Below, piece by piece: positions 33,972 to 43,303 of a stretch of 56,260 bases of DNA (position 1 is the first letter of the stretch; the number at the start of each line of letters is the position of its first letter). Source of the stretch: Phycisphaeraceae bacterium (GTDB taxonomy: Bacteria; Planctomycetota; Phycisphaerae; Phycisphaerales; Phycisphaeraceae). The notes below the pieces were generated by a model, which had not been told where the DNA came from, did no database searches, and worked only from the letters and a program-made list of their open reading frames with translations. The position numbers and the translations under genes are program-made. The stretch lies in NCBI GenBank assembly GCA_002704825.1, contig PAIY01000081.1:1-56260 (forward strand), in the 5' to 3' direction.

Positions 33972-36377
33972 ATGACAGATTTATCGCGTGACGACATCTT
34001 ATTGAACTACCTCGATCAACTCCCCTACGAGCCATACCCGGTGCAGGAGGAGGCGTTGATGGCTTATTTTGCTTCCGATCAGGGTGTGCTCGTGACGGCA
34101 CCGACGGGGACGGGGAAGACACTCATCGCGGAGGCTGCACTTTACGAAGCATTACAGACGGGCAAGCAGGCTTATTACACCACGCCGCTGATTGCGCTCA
34201 CCGAACAGAAGTTTGAAGAGGTCCAGAACGCAGCGGAAAAATGGGGCTTTAACCGCAACATGGTGGGCCTTGTCACCGGCAATCGCTCGATCAATCCTGA
34301 TGCGCCGATCAAAGTCGTTGTCGCTGAGATTCTCTTAAACCGACTACACACCCCCGGAAGCTTCAGCTTTGAAAATGTCGCCTGCGTGGTGATGGATGAG
34401 TTTCATTCCTTTGCGGATCCTGAACGTGGGATTGTGTGGGAGTTGAGTTTGGCGATGCTGCCAGGTAATGTCCGGCTGATGCTGCTCTCAGCAACCGTCG
34501 GTAACGGCATGGCATTTTTGGCGTGGCTTAAAAAATCACACAAGCGAGATCTGCAATGGGTCAACGGCACGGAGCGCAAAGTGCCCCTGACCTATCACTG
34601 GGAAAATGAACTGCTGCCCGACCTTCTGGCTCAAATGAGTCAAGGTGATGAAGACACCAAAAAAACGCCAGCGCTGGTGTTCTGCTTTGACCGCGAAAAA
34701 TGCTGGAATACCGCGGAGCTTCTGCGTGGTAAAGACATGCTCCAGGGCGATCAACAAAAACAACTCGCAGATGCCCTGGAAGATGTCGATTTCTCCGGGG
34801 GTGTCGGCCCGAAACTCAAACGCATTCTCCTGCGCGGGATTGGTGTGCATCATGCAGGTTTACTGCCCAAACACCGCCGCCTTGTCGAAGAACTCTTTCA
34901 ACAAAAACTGCTCTCCATCTGTGTCTGCACTGAAACCCTCGCGGCAGGCATGAACCTGCCTGCTCGCTCCGTGGTTCTCACCGAGTTACTCAAAGGCCCC
35001 AAAGACCGAAAGAAACTCATCGCAGCAAGCAGTGCGCACCAGATGTTCGGTCGTGCAGGCCGCCCGCAGTTTGATACACAGGGACATGTCTATGCGGTCG
35101 CCCATGAGGACGATGTCAAAATTCTGCGTCACAAGGAAAAGATCGAACAGATCCCCGAAGACAGCAAAGACCCCAAGATACGCACGATGCGCAAAAAGCT
35201 GGAAAAGAAAACGCCCAAGCGCCGCGAAGGTTTTAGTTACTGGTCCGAACCGCAATTCGAAAAACTCCAAATCGCAGAGCCCGGCAATTTGGAATCCAAA
35301 GGGCATTTACCCTGGAGACTACTGGCATACCTGCTTAACGACTCACCGGATGTCACGTTCCTGCGGGATGCGGTGAGTAAACGACTCATGCCACTACCGG
35401 AGATTGATGCGTGTCAGGATCATCTCACTGCCATGCTGGTGACGCTTCATGAGCAAGGCTTTGTCACACTTGATCCGCCACCACCATCGCAGGATGAGCA
35501 GGACGATGACGATAAGAAGTCCGACGAAGCGGAGAAGAAAGAAGCGTCCGACAAACCACAATCCGTCGAAGACCTCATGGCATCACTGAGTCTGGGTACA
35601 GGACTTGGTAAAGGCACAGATCCTGCACCGGAACCTGCCAAAGAGAAAAAGAAGAAGTCAAAATCGCTGGCTTCCAAACTCTATGCCGACTATAAACCGA
35701 CGCATGCGCACCCGACAGCACGTTTAAAAGAAATGCTTGTGTTCCGCGCGGTTCAGCCACTTTATGGTGCGTTTTTGCTCGACTATCTGGGACAGTCGGA
35801 CAAACACGAGCGCGTGCAGATCATGGAGTCGTTACTGGAAATGCCAGGATCGGTTGCACGCAAAGTCCGCGTGCCCCATTACGAACACTTACCCCCCGGC
35901 AATCTCGCAACGGAGTTGGTGGACCCTGCTTTGATTCAAGCAGGCCTATACACGCAGGAAGAACTCTACCCACCAAGACCACATGATCAGGATTTGGCTT
36001 ACGGTGAAACACCCAAATTCCCGATCCCCTTAGCAGAGAAGATGGCGGAGTTCTTCCGTAGCAAAGTGAAGCATGCAGGCAAGGTGCCGATCACCGCGGT
36101 GTGGTGCGTTGGCGATCTGGTGAACATGGGGGGCAACTTCAACGACTATATTCAGACGCATGATCTTGCGAAACAGGAAGGCGTGATTTTCCGACACTTG
36201 CTGCGCATGATTCTGCTTTGTGAAGAGTTCATGCAGATCACCCCGCATGGGATGCTCGAAGATGCCTGGCATGCAGAACTCAAGGAACTGATTGATATTC
36301 TCACCACAAGCTGTCGCGAAGTGGATCCGATGTCGACAGACGAAACATTGACGCAAGCAGGGACAGCGGTCGATTAG
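33972..36377 (+). CDS. Ski2-like DEAD/DEAH-box RNA helicase (DUF3516 group)
   Basis: An 801-residue superfamily 2 helicase. Motif I APTGTGKT (43-50), motif II MDEFHSF (DEFH at 142-145), motif III SATVG, motif IV region LVFCFDREKCWNTAELL, HHAGLLPKHRRLVEELF and motif VI QMFGRAGRPQFD are all visible. A highly charged low-complexity stretch (about 505-575, DEQDDDDKKSDEAEKKEAS) separates the helicase core from a C-terminal domain like DUF3516. Ski2/Mtr4-type enzymes unwind structured RNA for decay. Single gene; start 33972 lies in a non-SD context. Confidence in the class is high, in the substrate low. Confidence 0.88.
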   Translation: MTDLSRDDILLNYLDQLPYEPYPVQEEALMAYFASDQGVLVTAPTGTGKTLIAEAALYEALQTGKQAYYTTPLIALTEQKFEEVQNAAEKWGFNRNMVGLVTGNRSINPDAPIKVVVAEILLNRLHTPGSFSFENVACVVMDEFHSFADPERGIVWELSLAMLPGNVRLMLLSATVGNGMAFLAWLKKSHKRDLQWVNGTERKVPLTYHWENELLPDLLAQMSQGDEDTKKTPALVFCFDREKCWNTAELLRGKDMLQGDQQKQLADALEDVDFSGGVGPKLKRILLRGIGVHHAGLLPKHRRLVEELFQQKLLSICVCTETLAAGMNLPARSVVLTELLKGPKDRKKLIAASSAHQMFGRAGRPQFDTQGHVYAVAHEDDVKILRHKEKIEQIPEDSKDPKIRTMRKKLEKKTPKRREGFSYWSEPQFEKLQIAEPGNLESKGHLPWRLLAYLLNDSPDVTFLRDAVSKRLMPLPEIDACQDHLTAMLVTLHEQGFVTLDPPPPSQDEQDDDDKKSDEAEKKEASDKPQSVEDLMASLSLGTGLGKGTDPAPEPAKEKKKKSKSLASKLYADYKPTHAHPTARLKEMLVFRAVQPLYGAFLLDYLGQSDKHERVQIMESLLEMPGSVARKVRVPHYEHLPPGNLATELVDPALIQAGLYTQEELYPPRPHDQDLAYGETPKFPIPLAEKMAEFFRSKVKHAGKVPITAVWCVGDLVNMGGNFNDYIQTHDLAKQEGVIFRHLLRMILLCEEFMQITPHGMLEDAWHAELKELIDILTTSCREVDPMSTDETLTQAGTAVD

Positions 36378-36404
36378 CGTGTAACCAATCTGTCATCTCC
36401 ATGG

Positions 36405-36486
36405 CATCATTCCCACAAAAGCTGGAATCAAGAGGCATTCTGTGCGCGCTGTAAGTACCACTGGACTCCCGTCTGCGGCAGGCGAC
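36405..36486. repeat. 85-bp double-hairpin repeat, copy D (decayed)
   Basis: CATCATTCCCACAAAAGCTG ... CACTGGACTCCCGTCTGCGG: recognisable but with many mismatches in the stems, so older than copies A, B and F. Part of the gene-free stretch 36378-36941. Confidence 0.75.
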
Positions 36487-36739
36487 AAAGCGTGAAGAAT
36501 ATATGTTTGAATAGCTCTTTGTCACCTCTTATATCTTGATCAATATCTCCTGCTGACGGTTGCGTGTGTCACTTGATATTGATAAGGAAGTTGCCAGATC
36601 AAAAACGAAACATTGATATCCCATCACTGCGACAATCAGCTTACATATTCCCGTCTCTGTTGCATTCTGAACGTATATACTTCATCTCGAAAGGAAATGG
36701 ATATGTGTGTTCCAAAATGTATTTACTGATTCCATGCTC

Positions 36740-36868
36740 AACCACGAGTCTCGATTCGGGATCATTGGATTACCGGGGGATCCAAGAAGTTCCGGGGGAC
36801 CGGGGAGTTCCGGGGAAAACGCGGGGGAATCCGTGAGGAATGGACCGGGGGCCAAGGGACTCGTGGTT
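36740..36868. repeat. G-rich element bounded by 11-bp inverted repeats
   Basis: Perfect terminal inverted repeats AACCACGAGTC (36740-36750) and GACTCGTGGTT (36858-36868) enclose an 107-bp interior with repeated CCGGGGGA, TTCCGGGG and CGGGGG units. Confidence 0.75.
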
Positions 36869-36878
36869 ATTAAAAACA

Positions 36879-36919
36879 AAAAAGCCCAGAGACCTCATCA
36901 ATAAGTCTCTGGGCTTTTT
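36879..36919 (-). terminator. Terminator of the cheA operon (symmetric)
   Basis: Fifteen-bp stem AAAAAGCCCAGAGAC / GTCTCTGGGCTTTTT; works on either strand in principle, lies 22 nt beyond the cheA stop. Confidence 0.88.
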
Positions 36920-36941
36920 GGGAATAGCACGTTGGCGTTTG

Positions 36942-39164
36942 TTAGTTGAGTTGTTCGATGCAGGATTGGTCGTGAAGGATTTCCGGGTTAAGGATCAGTA
37001 CGATCGTGCCATCCCCCATTTGGGCACCGCCCTGAATCAGTTCATTGCCGTCTTCCATGCCATCAATCTTGCAGAGTACGATCTGCTGGATGCCAAGGAC
37101 ATCATCAATTTTGACTGCAACGGTCGACTTGTCATTACGAACCAGCACGAGAATCTGTCGCTCATCTTCCGATGTTGACTTATTACATAGATGGCTGGGG
37201 ATATCCAGAATCCGCTTGAGTTCAACCAACGGGTAGGCTGAGTCATTGTGATAGGTCAATTGACCATGTTGCATAACGGTGTTGACGGTCTTCGGGTCAA
37301 TACACACGGTTTCCTGGATGCAATTCAGTGGCAAGGCATATTTCTGCCCCGCGACTTCTAGCAGGTAAGCAGACATGATCTGCGTGGTGACGGACTTGGG
37401 CAATTCGACGGAGAACGTCGTGCCCTGACCGAGTTTGGTCTGAATACTGATATTGCCACCGGCTTCGTCGATCATGCGTTTGACCACGTCCATGCCGACC
37501 CCGCGCCCGGAGACATCGGTGATCTGTTCGGCGGTGGAGACACCTGAAGCAAAGAGACAGTTGATCAAAGCATCCTCATCCAAATTTGCGCCGGGCGCAA
37601 TCAAGCCGATGGACTCGGCCTTGGCCTTGATCTTATCCAATCGGATACCACCACCATCATCGGTAATGGCAAGCATAATGCGGGAGTCGGACTCGGTGAT
37701 GTCTACACTGATATGACCTTGTTCAGGTTTGCCTGCAGCAACACGGTCTTCGGGCTTTTCAATGCCATGATCTGCGGCGTTACGCACCATGTGAACCAAG
37801 GGTGCATCAAGCAGGTCCACGAGGCTCTTGTCCATTTCCACCTTGTCACCGGTGACAGTCACCTCGATTTGCTTGTTGGACATGCGAGCAACATCACGGA
37901 CCAGACGCGGGACTTTTTGCAGCAGCGTTCCAACCGGCACGCAGCGTATGGACATGATGCTGTTCTGGAGTTGCTGACTGAGCGAACTGAATGTCTCGTT
38001 GGTACGCTTGAGCGTATTGATGAGTTTGCGTTCAGCTTGACTGAGAATCATCTGGTTATAGACATTGGAATACATGTCACCGACGACGATTAGTTCACCG
38101 ACATATTCAAGGAACTTGTCGATGTAAGCTTCACTCACACGCATGGTCTTGTTGGAGTCATGCGATTTGTTGGATTTGCCGGACGGTTTTTTCTCCGTCG
38201 ATTCAGGTGTTTGTTCACCAGCTTGTTGTTCAGGCTGTTTCTCTGTGGTCGTTTGTTGAGCAACAGGTTCGTGGTTATCTGCAGGTCTATCAACGGCTAG
38301 AGGTGCATCACCGGATGGGATAGCAGATTGATCAATGGTATTGAGTTTTTCCTCGAGCACCGCAATGGCTAACTCATCCAGACCGATGGTCCCAACGAAG
38401 ACATCCAGTGTTTCAAGCAGTTCATCAATCACCTGGCGTGCGTTGGCATCATCGGTATCCGAGTGGGACTTATGCAACAAATCCTGGAACTCAGCGATCT
38501 GTACTTCGTCATCAGGTTTATCTTTGAGCAACGTGACAATGTCGAGTAGTTTTTGCCGACCATCTCTGCCATGTACAGCAGCATCTGCGTCGGTATCAGA
38601 CTTGCTCAGTTTATTGGGATTGAGCTTGCTAAGCAGTTGGGAAAGTGACGCAAAGGATTTTACAACTCCTTCGTCAAGATCAGCGATCTGTGGGGAAAGT
38701 TTGTCCAACGCCTTGGCAACCTCCTGCCATGCGAGCTTGGGATCGTCCCCGTTGGCTACGGTCTTGGCGCGATCAATGATCGTCTGGACGGATTCATCCC
38801 CGTGAGGCAGTTCGCCTTCACCCTGCTTGACACGTGAGAGCATGGATCGCAGTGAATCCATACCATCAAGCAGAATATTGATGACATCGGTGCTGACACC
38901 AAGTTTGCTTTTACGCATCAGGTCCAGCAGTGTTTCAAGTTCATGTGCCAGATGCTTGACGTGAACAAAGCCAAAGAAACCGGAGTTACCTTTGATCGAG
39001 TGCACCGGGCGAAAGATCGCTTCGATGATCGACAGTTCACCGGGTTGCTCTTCAAGTTCGATGAACCGTGAATCCAGAGACGACAACATATCCAGCGATT
39101 CATCGATGAATTCCTGGACCAGACTGTCGTCGATGTTAATTGACGGCGTGTTATCTTGAGTCAT
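36942..39164 (-). CDS. cheA: CheA-type chemotaxis histidine kinase
   Basis: A 740-residue CheA. HPt domain with PVHSIKGNSGFFGF (His55); a long Asp/Ser-rich region (about 130-330) with no clear P2; dimerisation helices about residues 350-400 (SQAERKLINTLKRTNETFSS); ATPase domain with VHMVRNAADHG, ITDDGGGIRLDKI and DVSGRGVGMDVVKRMIDEAGG; C-terminal CheW-like domain from about 610. It autophosphorylates and passes phosphate to regulators. Its start overlaps the end of the upstream response-regulator gene by 14 nt, so translation is coupled. No receptor, CheW, CheB or CheR gene is in this window. Confidence 0.93.
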   Translation of the reverse strand: MTQDNTPSINIDDSLVQEFIDESLDMLSSLDSRFIELEEQPGELSIIEAIFRPVHSIKGNSGFFGFVHVKHLAHELETLLDLMRKSKLGVSTDVINILLDGMDSLRSMLSRVKQGEGELPHGDESVQTIIDRAKTVANGDDPKLAWQEVAKALDKLSPQIADLDEGVVKSFASLSQLLSKLNPNKLSKSDTDADAAVHGRDGRQKLLDIVTLLKDKPDDEVQIAEFQDLLHKSHSDTDDANARQVIDELLETLDVFVGTIGLDELAIAVLEEKLNTIDQSAIPSGDAPLAVDRPADNHEPVAQQTTTEKQPEQQAGEQTPESTEKKPSGKSNKSHDSNKTMRVSEAYIDKFLEYVGELIVVGDMYSNVYNQMILSQAERKLINTLKRTNETFSSLSQQLQNSIMSIRCVPVGTLLQKVPRLVRDVARMSNKQIEVTVTGDKVEMDKSLVDLLDAPLVHMVRNAADHGIEKPEDRVAAGKPEQGHISVDITESDSRIMLAITDDGGGIRLDKIKAKAESIGLIAPGANLDEDALINCLFASGVSTAEQITDVSGRGVGMDVVKRMIDEAGGNISIQTKLGQGTTFSVELPKSVTTQIMSAYLLEVAGQKYALPLNCIQETVCIDPKTVNTVMQHGQLTYHNDSAYPLVELKRILDIPSHLCNKSTSEDERQILVLVRNDKSTVAVKIDDVLGIQQIVLCKIDGMEDGNELIQGGAQMGDGTIVLILNPEILHDQSCIEQLN

Positions 39165-39588
39165 GGCCCACCATTCCTGGTTTACGAGATTGCAGTTCCT
39201 TGAGGACCTTTAACCAATGATGGATATTCTCCACAGCACGGTTAACGGCATTCTCCAGTTCCGTCATTTCCTCCAGGGGTTTGAAGATGATGGTCTGAGC
39301 TCCCAGGCGCATACAGGTCATGGCATTTTCCAAACAAACATAGCCACTGATCATGATGACATGAATCATCTGGCTGTTCTGCTTGATGTAACGCAAGAGG
39401 TCAATCCCGGTTTTATTGGGCATGAGAATGTCAGAGATAACGATGTCGATTTTCACGGACTCAAGCACCTCGATGGCATTGGCGCCATCTTGCGCCATAT
39501 GGACTTCATAGCCCATGAGCCGAAAATGCCGACATAGCATCTGACGAATCTGCTCTTCATCATCAACAATCAGCAGTGAAATATTCAT
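39151..39588 (-). CDS. Single-domain response regulator
   Basis: A 145-residue receiver. IVDDEEQIRQML holds the acidic pocket, Asp53 in IVISDILMPNKTG is the phosphorylation site, and FKPLEEM the Lys. The tail (residues 120-145) is a short helix with no output domain. Start overlaps the stop of the histidine kinase (ATGA at 39585-39588), with GGAAGG upstream; its end overlaps cheA by 14 nt. Likely shuttles phosphate among the three proteins. Confidence 0.9.
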   Translation of the reverse strand: MNISLLIVDDEEQIRQMLCRHFRLMGYEVHMAQDGANAIEVLESVKIDIVISDILMPNKTGIDLLRYIKQNSQMIHVIMISGYVCLENAMTCMRLGAQTIIFKPLEEMTELENAVNRAVENIHHWLKVLKELQSRKPGMVGHDSR

Positions 39589-40817
39589 GCCGCTGCCTTC
39601 CATTCCTCAACGGGTAATTCCAGAACGAAACGCGCTCCATCTGTATAACTGTGATCCACGTATAAACGTCCGTTGTGATTGGTCATGATCTTGGAACAGA
39701 TGGCAAGTCCCAGGCCTGTTCCTTTGCCAACGCCCTTGGTGGTGAAGAAGGGATCGAAGATACGATCTGCCACTTCCTGACTGACCCCCGGCCCGTTATC
39801 CGTGACGGTAATCTGTGCGCAATTGTTTTGCTGTTTGATTTCAATTTCAATCTGACCGTCAGCAACATTTTCAAGGGCATCGGCTGCGTTACCCACCAGG
39901 TTCACAAGCACCTGTTCGATCTGACTGCCGATACCTTCGATGCGTCCGTTGACCTGATTGGGGATGACTTTGATTTCCTTGATCCGTTTTGTTTTGTTGG
40001 AACAGATCACCAGTGCGTCATCGATGCACTTGGGCAAATCAATCTGTGCCATGTCACCACGGTCTTCACGTGAATATTCAGAAAGTCCTTTGACAATGCT
40101 GTGAATACGACTGACACCAATCCGCATACCATCAAGCATGTCAGGGACTTCATCCATGACAAATTCAAAAAGCTGTTTATCGGGAACCGCTTGCGGATTT
40201 GACTTGAGCATCGTGTTGATCTCATTAAGCAGTCGTTCCCAGACTTTGGCCAGCGTCTGGACATTACCGGAAATAAAAGCAGACGAGTTATTGATCTCAT
40301 GGGCTATGCCCGCGGACATCACACCCAGTGATGCCATGCGATCTGCGTGGACAAGTTGCTTGGCACGTTCTTCTGCAATCTGATGCATCTCATTACCAAA
40401 GCGATCCAACAGGCGATTCTGTTCAATGAGTTGGGCTTCGTTTTGCAAAGCGCGAACACCGACGTTGATGCGAGCTTCAAGTTCACGTGGGTGAAATGGT
40501 TTACGCAGATAGTCATCCGCCCCATTTTCCAAAGCAATCGCGATCTCCTCGCCCTGACGTTTACTGGTCACCATAATGACGTAAACACCAAACATGTGAC
40601 CTGAGGCGTGCAAGGCCTGAAGAATCTCAAGTCCGTCACGCTGGGGCATGACCCAGTCCAGAAGAATGATCAACGGGGTGGGCAGGACTGCCTGGGTAAT
40701 GAATTCGTAGGCCTGTTGGCCATCGATCGCAGTATGGACGGTATAACCCCAATCACTAAGGTACCGCTGCTGGAGCATGCGTGTCACACGATCATCTTCA
40801 ACAACCAGTACATTCAT
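39585..40817 (-). CDS. Receiver-histidine kinase
   Basis: A 410-residue protein: N-terminal receiver (1-122) with Asp54 in ILLDWVMPQRDG and Lys107 in LRKPFHP; coiled-coil (125-160); HisKA box LGVMSAGIAHEINN with His173; ATPase domain about 290-405 with QVLVNLVGNAADAL, VTDNGPGVSQ and GKGTGLGLAICSKIM. No membrane segment: input appears to come by phosphorylation of the receiver, so it works downstream of another kinase. First gene of a three-gene operon. Confidence 0.92.
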   Translation of the reverse strand: MNVLVVEDDRVTRMLQQRYLSDWGYTVHTAIDGQQAYEFITQAVLPTPLIILLDWVMPQRDGLEILQALHASGHMFGVYVIMVTSKRQGEEIAIALENGADDYLRKPFHPRELEARINVGVRALQNEAQLIEQNRLLDRFGNEMHQIAEERAKQLVHADRMASLGVMSAGIAHEINNSSAFISGNVQTLAKVWERLLNEINTMLKSNPQAVPDKQLFEFVMDEVPDMLDGMRIGVSRIHSIVKGLSEYSREDRGDMAQIDLPKCIDDALVICSNKTKRIKEIKVIPNQVNGRIEGIGSQIEQVLVNLVGNAADALENVADGQIEIEIKQQNNCAQITVTDNGPGVSQEVADRIFDPFFTTKGVGKGTGLGLAICSKIMTNHNGRLYVDHSYTDGARFVLELPVEEWKAAA

Positions 40818-41002
40818 TGCGATGACAACCTAACTGTTATCGGCCCATAGAGAACGAAACCAGCCAAACTGGAATGTCAGTGACATCGGCAAAATTCACA
40901 CCAATCTTGATATGACTTTTCCGTAATTCCGATAGCCAACCCATTAATGGCGCGATAACAACCGCGATGTTAGAGCGATGCAAAGAATTAATCTCCCCCC
41001 TC

Positions 41003-41030
41003 CGTCATTCCCGCCTGCGCGGGAATGACG
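41003..41030. repeat. Solo half-unit of the 85-bp repeat (copy E)
   Basis: Perfect 12-bp palindrome CGTCATTCCCGC / GCGGGAATGACG with a four-base loop: the outer ends of the 85-bp repeat without the middle. The only feature in the 369-bp gap 40818-41186. Confidence 0.85.
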
Positions 41031-41186
41031 AAAAATACCAAGGCATGGAGTTTAATGATTTGAACTGCTATAGAAAAACATGGGATAATAACATGACATC
41101 ATCAATGGACGATGTAATCCGTGACATGGCAATTAAAATATGATTGCAAAATAATCCTGATATATCTGAATGCTGATCAAGATCAG

Positions 41187-43289
41187 TTACTTGTCTTTGT
41201 CAGCTTCTGTGGCCTTGATCACACGCAGGCAGATCACCGGCGCAGGAATATCGATGCGCTGCTTCTTCTTGCCCATGTTCATTTCACCATGGACGATAAT
41301 ATTCACCTGCTCACCGGGCTTGGCCCATTTACTGGCTGTAATCTTCACCGTACCGCTGGTTTGATCCGGCTTGATGGTTCCGGGACGGACCCCCCAGCCT
41401 TTGGGCGGATTGTAGCCAACCAGGCGAACCGGACGCTTGGCTTTGCCGATGCGGTTAAGCGTGAAGTCCACATCCACCACACCCCCTGCTTCGACTTCCA
41501 GCACCGGTAAATCAGCATTGGCCAGTGACACCGTGAAATACTGCGGCTCACTGACAGCCAATAACAATTCTTCGGTAACCGGTCGGTGTTTATAGATGAA
41601 AGCCTGCATGACTTCCTGGGCAGGTTGTGCAACGCGCGATATGCTCTGGTCGTTGACCTTGGCGGTGCCGATCAACGTCGGCGACAGCAGGGTTCCCTCA
41701 ATGGATTGCGGCGCGGTCATGGTCAGACGCACCACGTCCTGTCCCTTGGGAATCTGTGCACCACGGACCACCATGCCTTGAGGCAGGTTATCGAACGTCA
41801 AATCCACAGGCGCATCAAAGCCGGGGGCACGGATCACCTGTGCGGTAAGTTCGGCTGTCCCACCCGGTGCAATGCTGCGGTTGATCGGCATGAGTCTTAA
41901 CGCAAAGTCCGGCTGCGGTTCACTGACCACCACGCGATACGCATACTCCGGCCCACCTTTGCCCTGCGTCTCACGGATGCGGAAAAAGTACTTTCCTTTG
42001 CGACGGAAGTTGTAAACGATCCGACTGTCAGCATGATGCGTGATCAACGGGAACGACTCATCCACCTGATCATCATTGCCCTTTAACCAACGCCCATTGC
42101 CCTGCATAATGTCGAGATTGCTGTCCATCGGTGAATCCAATCGACGGGCATAGACATCAATCACCAACTCCTGGTTGTCCTTGGTGGTAAAAATGGCAAA
42201 AGTGTCGGTATCACCGGGCTGATCGATGCGACCATTCACACACACCGGCCAATCAAGCTTCTGCGCTTTGCCGTTGTAGTTGTTGGGTTCGACTTCATTG
42301 ATACTGGGCATGTCGTTGATCATGATCGGCATGATGTTACTCACCTGTCCCCGTTCATCGGTGACCTGCACGCAACCTATCATGCCCGACTGTTCCGACA
42401 GGTTCATCGTCACCGTCTGCTGAGGCAGATGCACGCCATGCAACTCAAAAACCTGCTGCTCATTGCGGGTCCCGCCCAATGGGAAAATGTGCGTGATCGT
42501 CGGGATTTCACCCATGCGAATGCGATACACCCAATCTTCTCGACCACGGAAAAGCGCATCGTGAATCTCAAGGTAATACTTGCCATCGGCAGCAAACGTG
42601 TGGATCAAACGCGGGTCAGGATTAAACTGATTATCATCGGCATAGGCGACCGTCTGACCCCTGGCATCAAGCAATGTCACACACGCCTGAAACCACCCCG
42701 GCACGGCGTCAGCGACATAAGGCAAAATCGCACGCGCCTGAATATCAAAAACCAACGTCTGTCCGGCGCGAGCATCAAAGCTGAAGATATCACGATCCGC
42801 ACCAAAGACCCGACCATTAACAACCACCGGCAAAGCAGGCAGAGCCTGTGCATCCGCCAGATCAATCTCCATCGGTGCCTTGGTCTGAGCATCAGCCTTG
42901 TCCTCGATCACTTCCGGATACTGATCCACAAAAAAGCGGAACCGATTGGAAATACCATTTTTAGAGATCACACGAAAATCGTGCATCCCCGGTTTGGCCT
43001 TTGGACCAAGCTTGACCGTCACACGAAGCGATTCATCACTCACACGCTCAAGTAACTCCGCAGTGATATCCTCACCGGTCACGCGGATGGCCGTGATGTC
43101 GTTAAAGCTCTGACCCGCAACGCTGACATTGACCGTCGTACCAACCTGTCCACCTGCTGGGAAAAGGTGTGCAATATGCGGATCGAGTGTTGCCTGTTCG
43201 ACTTTCTTCTGCGCCCAACATGGTAAAGCGAGTGTTGCGACGAGCAAGATTGCCAAACGCAGACAAGCGGTCATTGATAGTTTGATCAT
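41187..43289 (-). CDS. Exported planctomycete pre-peptidase C-terminal (PPC) domain protein
   Basis: About 700 residues, with a signal peptide (MIKLSMTACLRLAILLVATL then CWA). Contains IPT/TIG-like segments (IAHLFPAGGQVGTTVNVSVA; ITHIFPLGGTRNEQQVFELH), and two PPC domains (DRDIFSFDARAGQTLVFDIQ; DTDTFAIFTTKDNQELVIDV). The C-terminal third has Ig-like DUF-type strands. This architecture is typical of planctomycete secreted proteins encoded with DUF1501 and DUF1549/DUF1553 genes; function unknown, perhaps polymer binding. ATG 43289 with AAGGA 8 nt upstream is preferred over GTG 43307. It is 14 nt after the WD40 gene. Confidence 0.85.
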   Translation of the reverse strand: MIKLSMTACLRLAILLVATLALPCWAQKKVEQATLDPHIAHLFPAGGQVGTTVNVSVAGQSFNDITAIRVTGEDITAELLERVSDESLRVTVKLGPKAKPGMHDFRVISKNGISNRFRFFVDQYPEVIEDKADAQTKAPMEIDLADAQALPALPVVVNGRVFGADRDIFSFDARAGQTLVFDIQARAILPYVADAVPGWFQACVTLLDARGQTVAYADDNQFNPDPRLIHTFAADGKYYLEIHDALFRGREDWVYRIRMGEIPTITHIFPLGGTRNEQQVFELHGVHLPQQTVTMNLSEQSGMIGCVQVTDERGQVSNIMPIMINDMPSINEVEPNNYNGKAQKLDWPVCVNGRIDQPGDTDTFAIFTTKDNQELVIDVYARRLDSPMDSNLDIMQGNGRWLKGNDDQVDESFPLITHHADSRIVYNFRRKGKYFFRIRETQGKGGPEYAYRVVVSEPQPDFALRLMPINRSIAPGGTAELTAQVIRAPGFDAPVDLTFDNLPQGMVVRGAQIPKGQDVVRLTMTAPQSIEGTLLSPTLIGTAKVNDQSISRVAQPAQEVMQAFIYKHRPVTEELLLAVSEPQYFTVSLANADLPVLEVEAGGVVDVDFTLNRIGKAKRPVRLVGYNPPKGWGVRPGTIKPDQTSGTVKITASKWAKPGEQVNIIVHGEMNMGKKKQRIDIPAPVICLRVIKATEADKDK

Positions 43290-43303
43290 GACGGTGATCC
43301 TTT

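Noticed and set aside
36564..36904. Short frames rich in Gly/Pro, collagen-like (GLPGDPRSSGGPGSSG)
   Set aside because: They translate the G-rich repeat element at 36740-36868; collagen resemblance follows from CCGGGGGA repeats.
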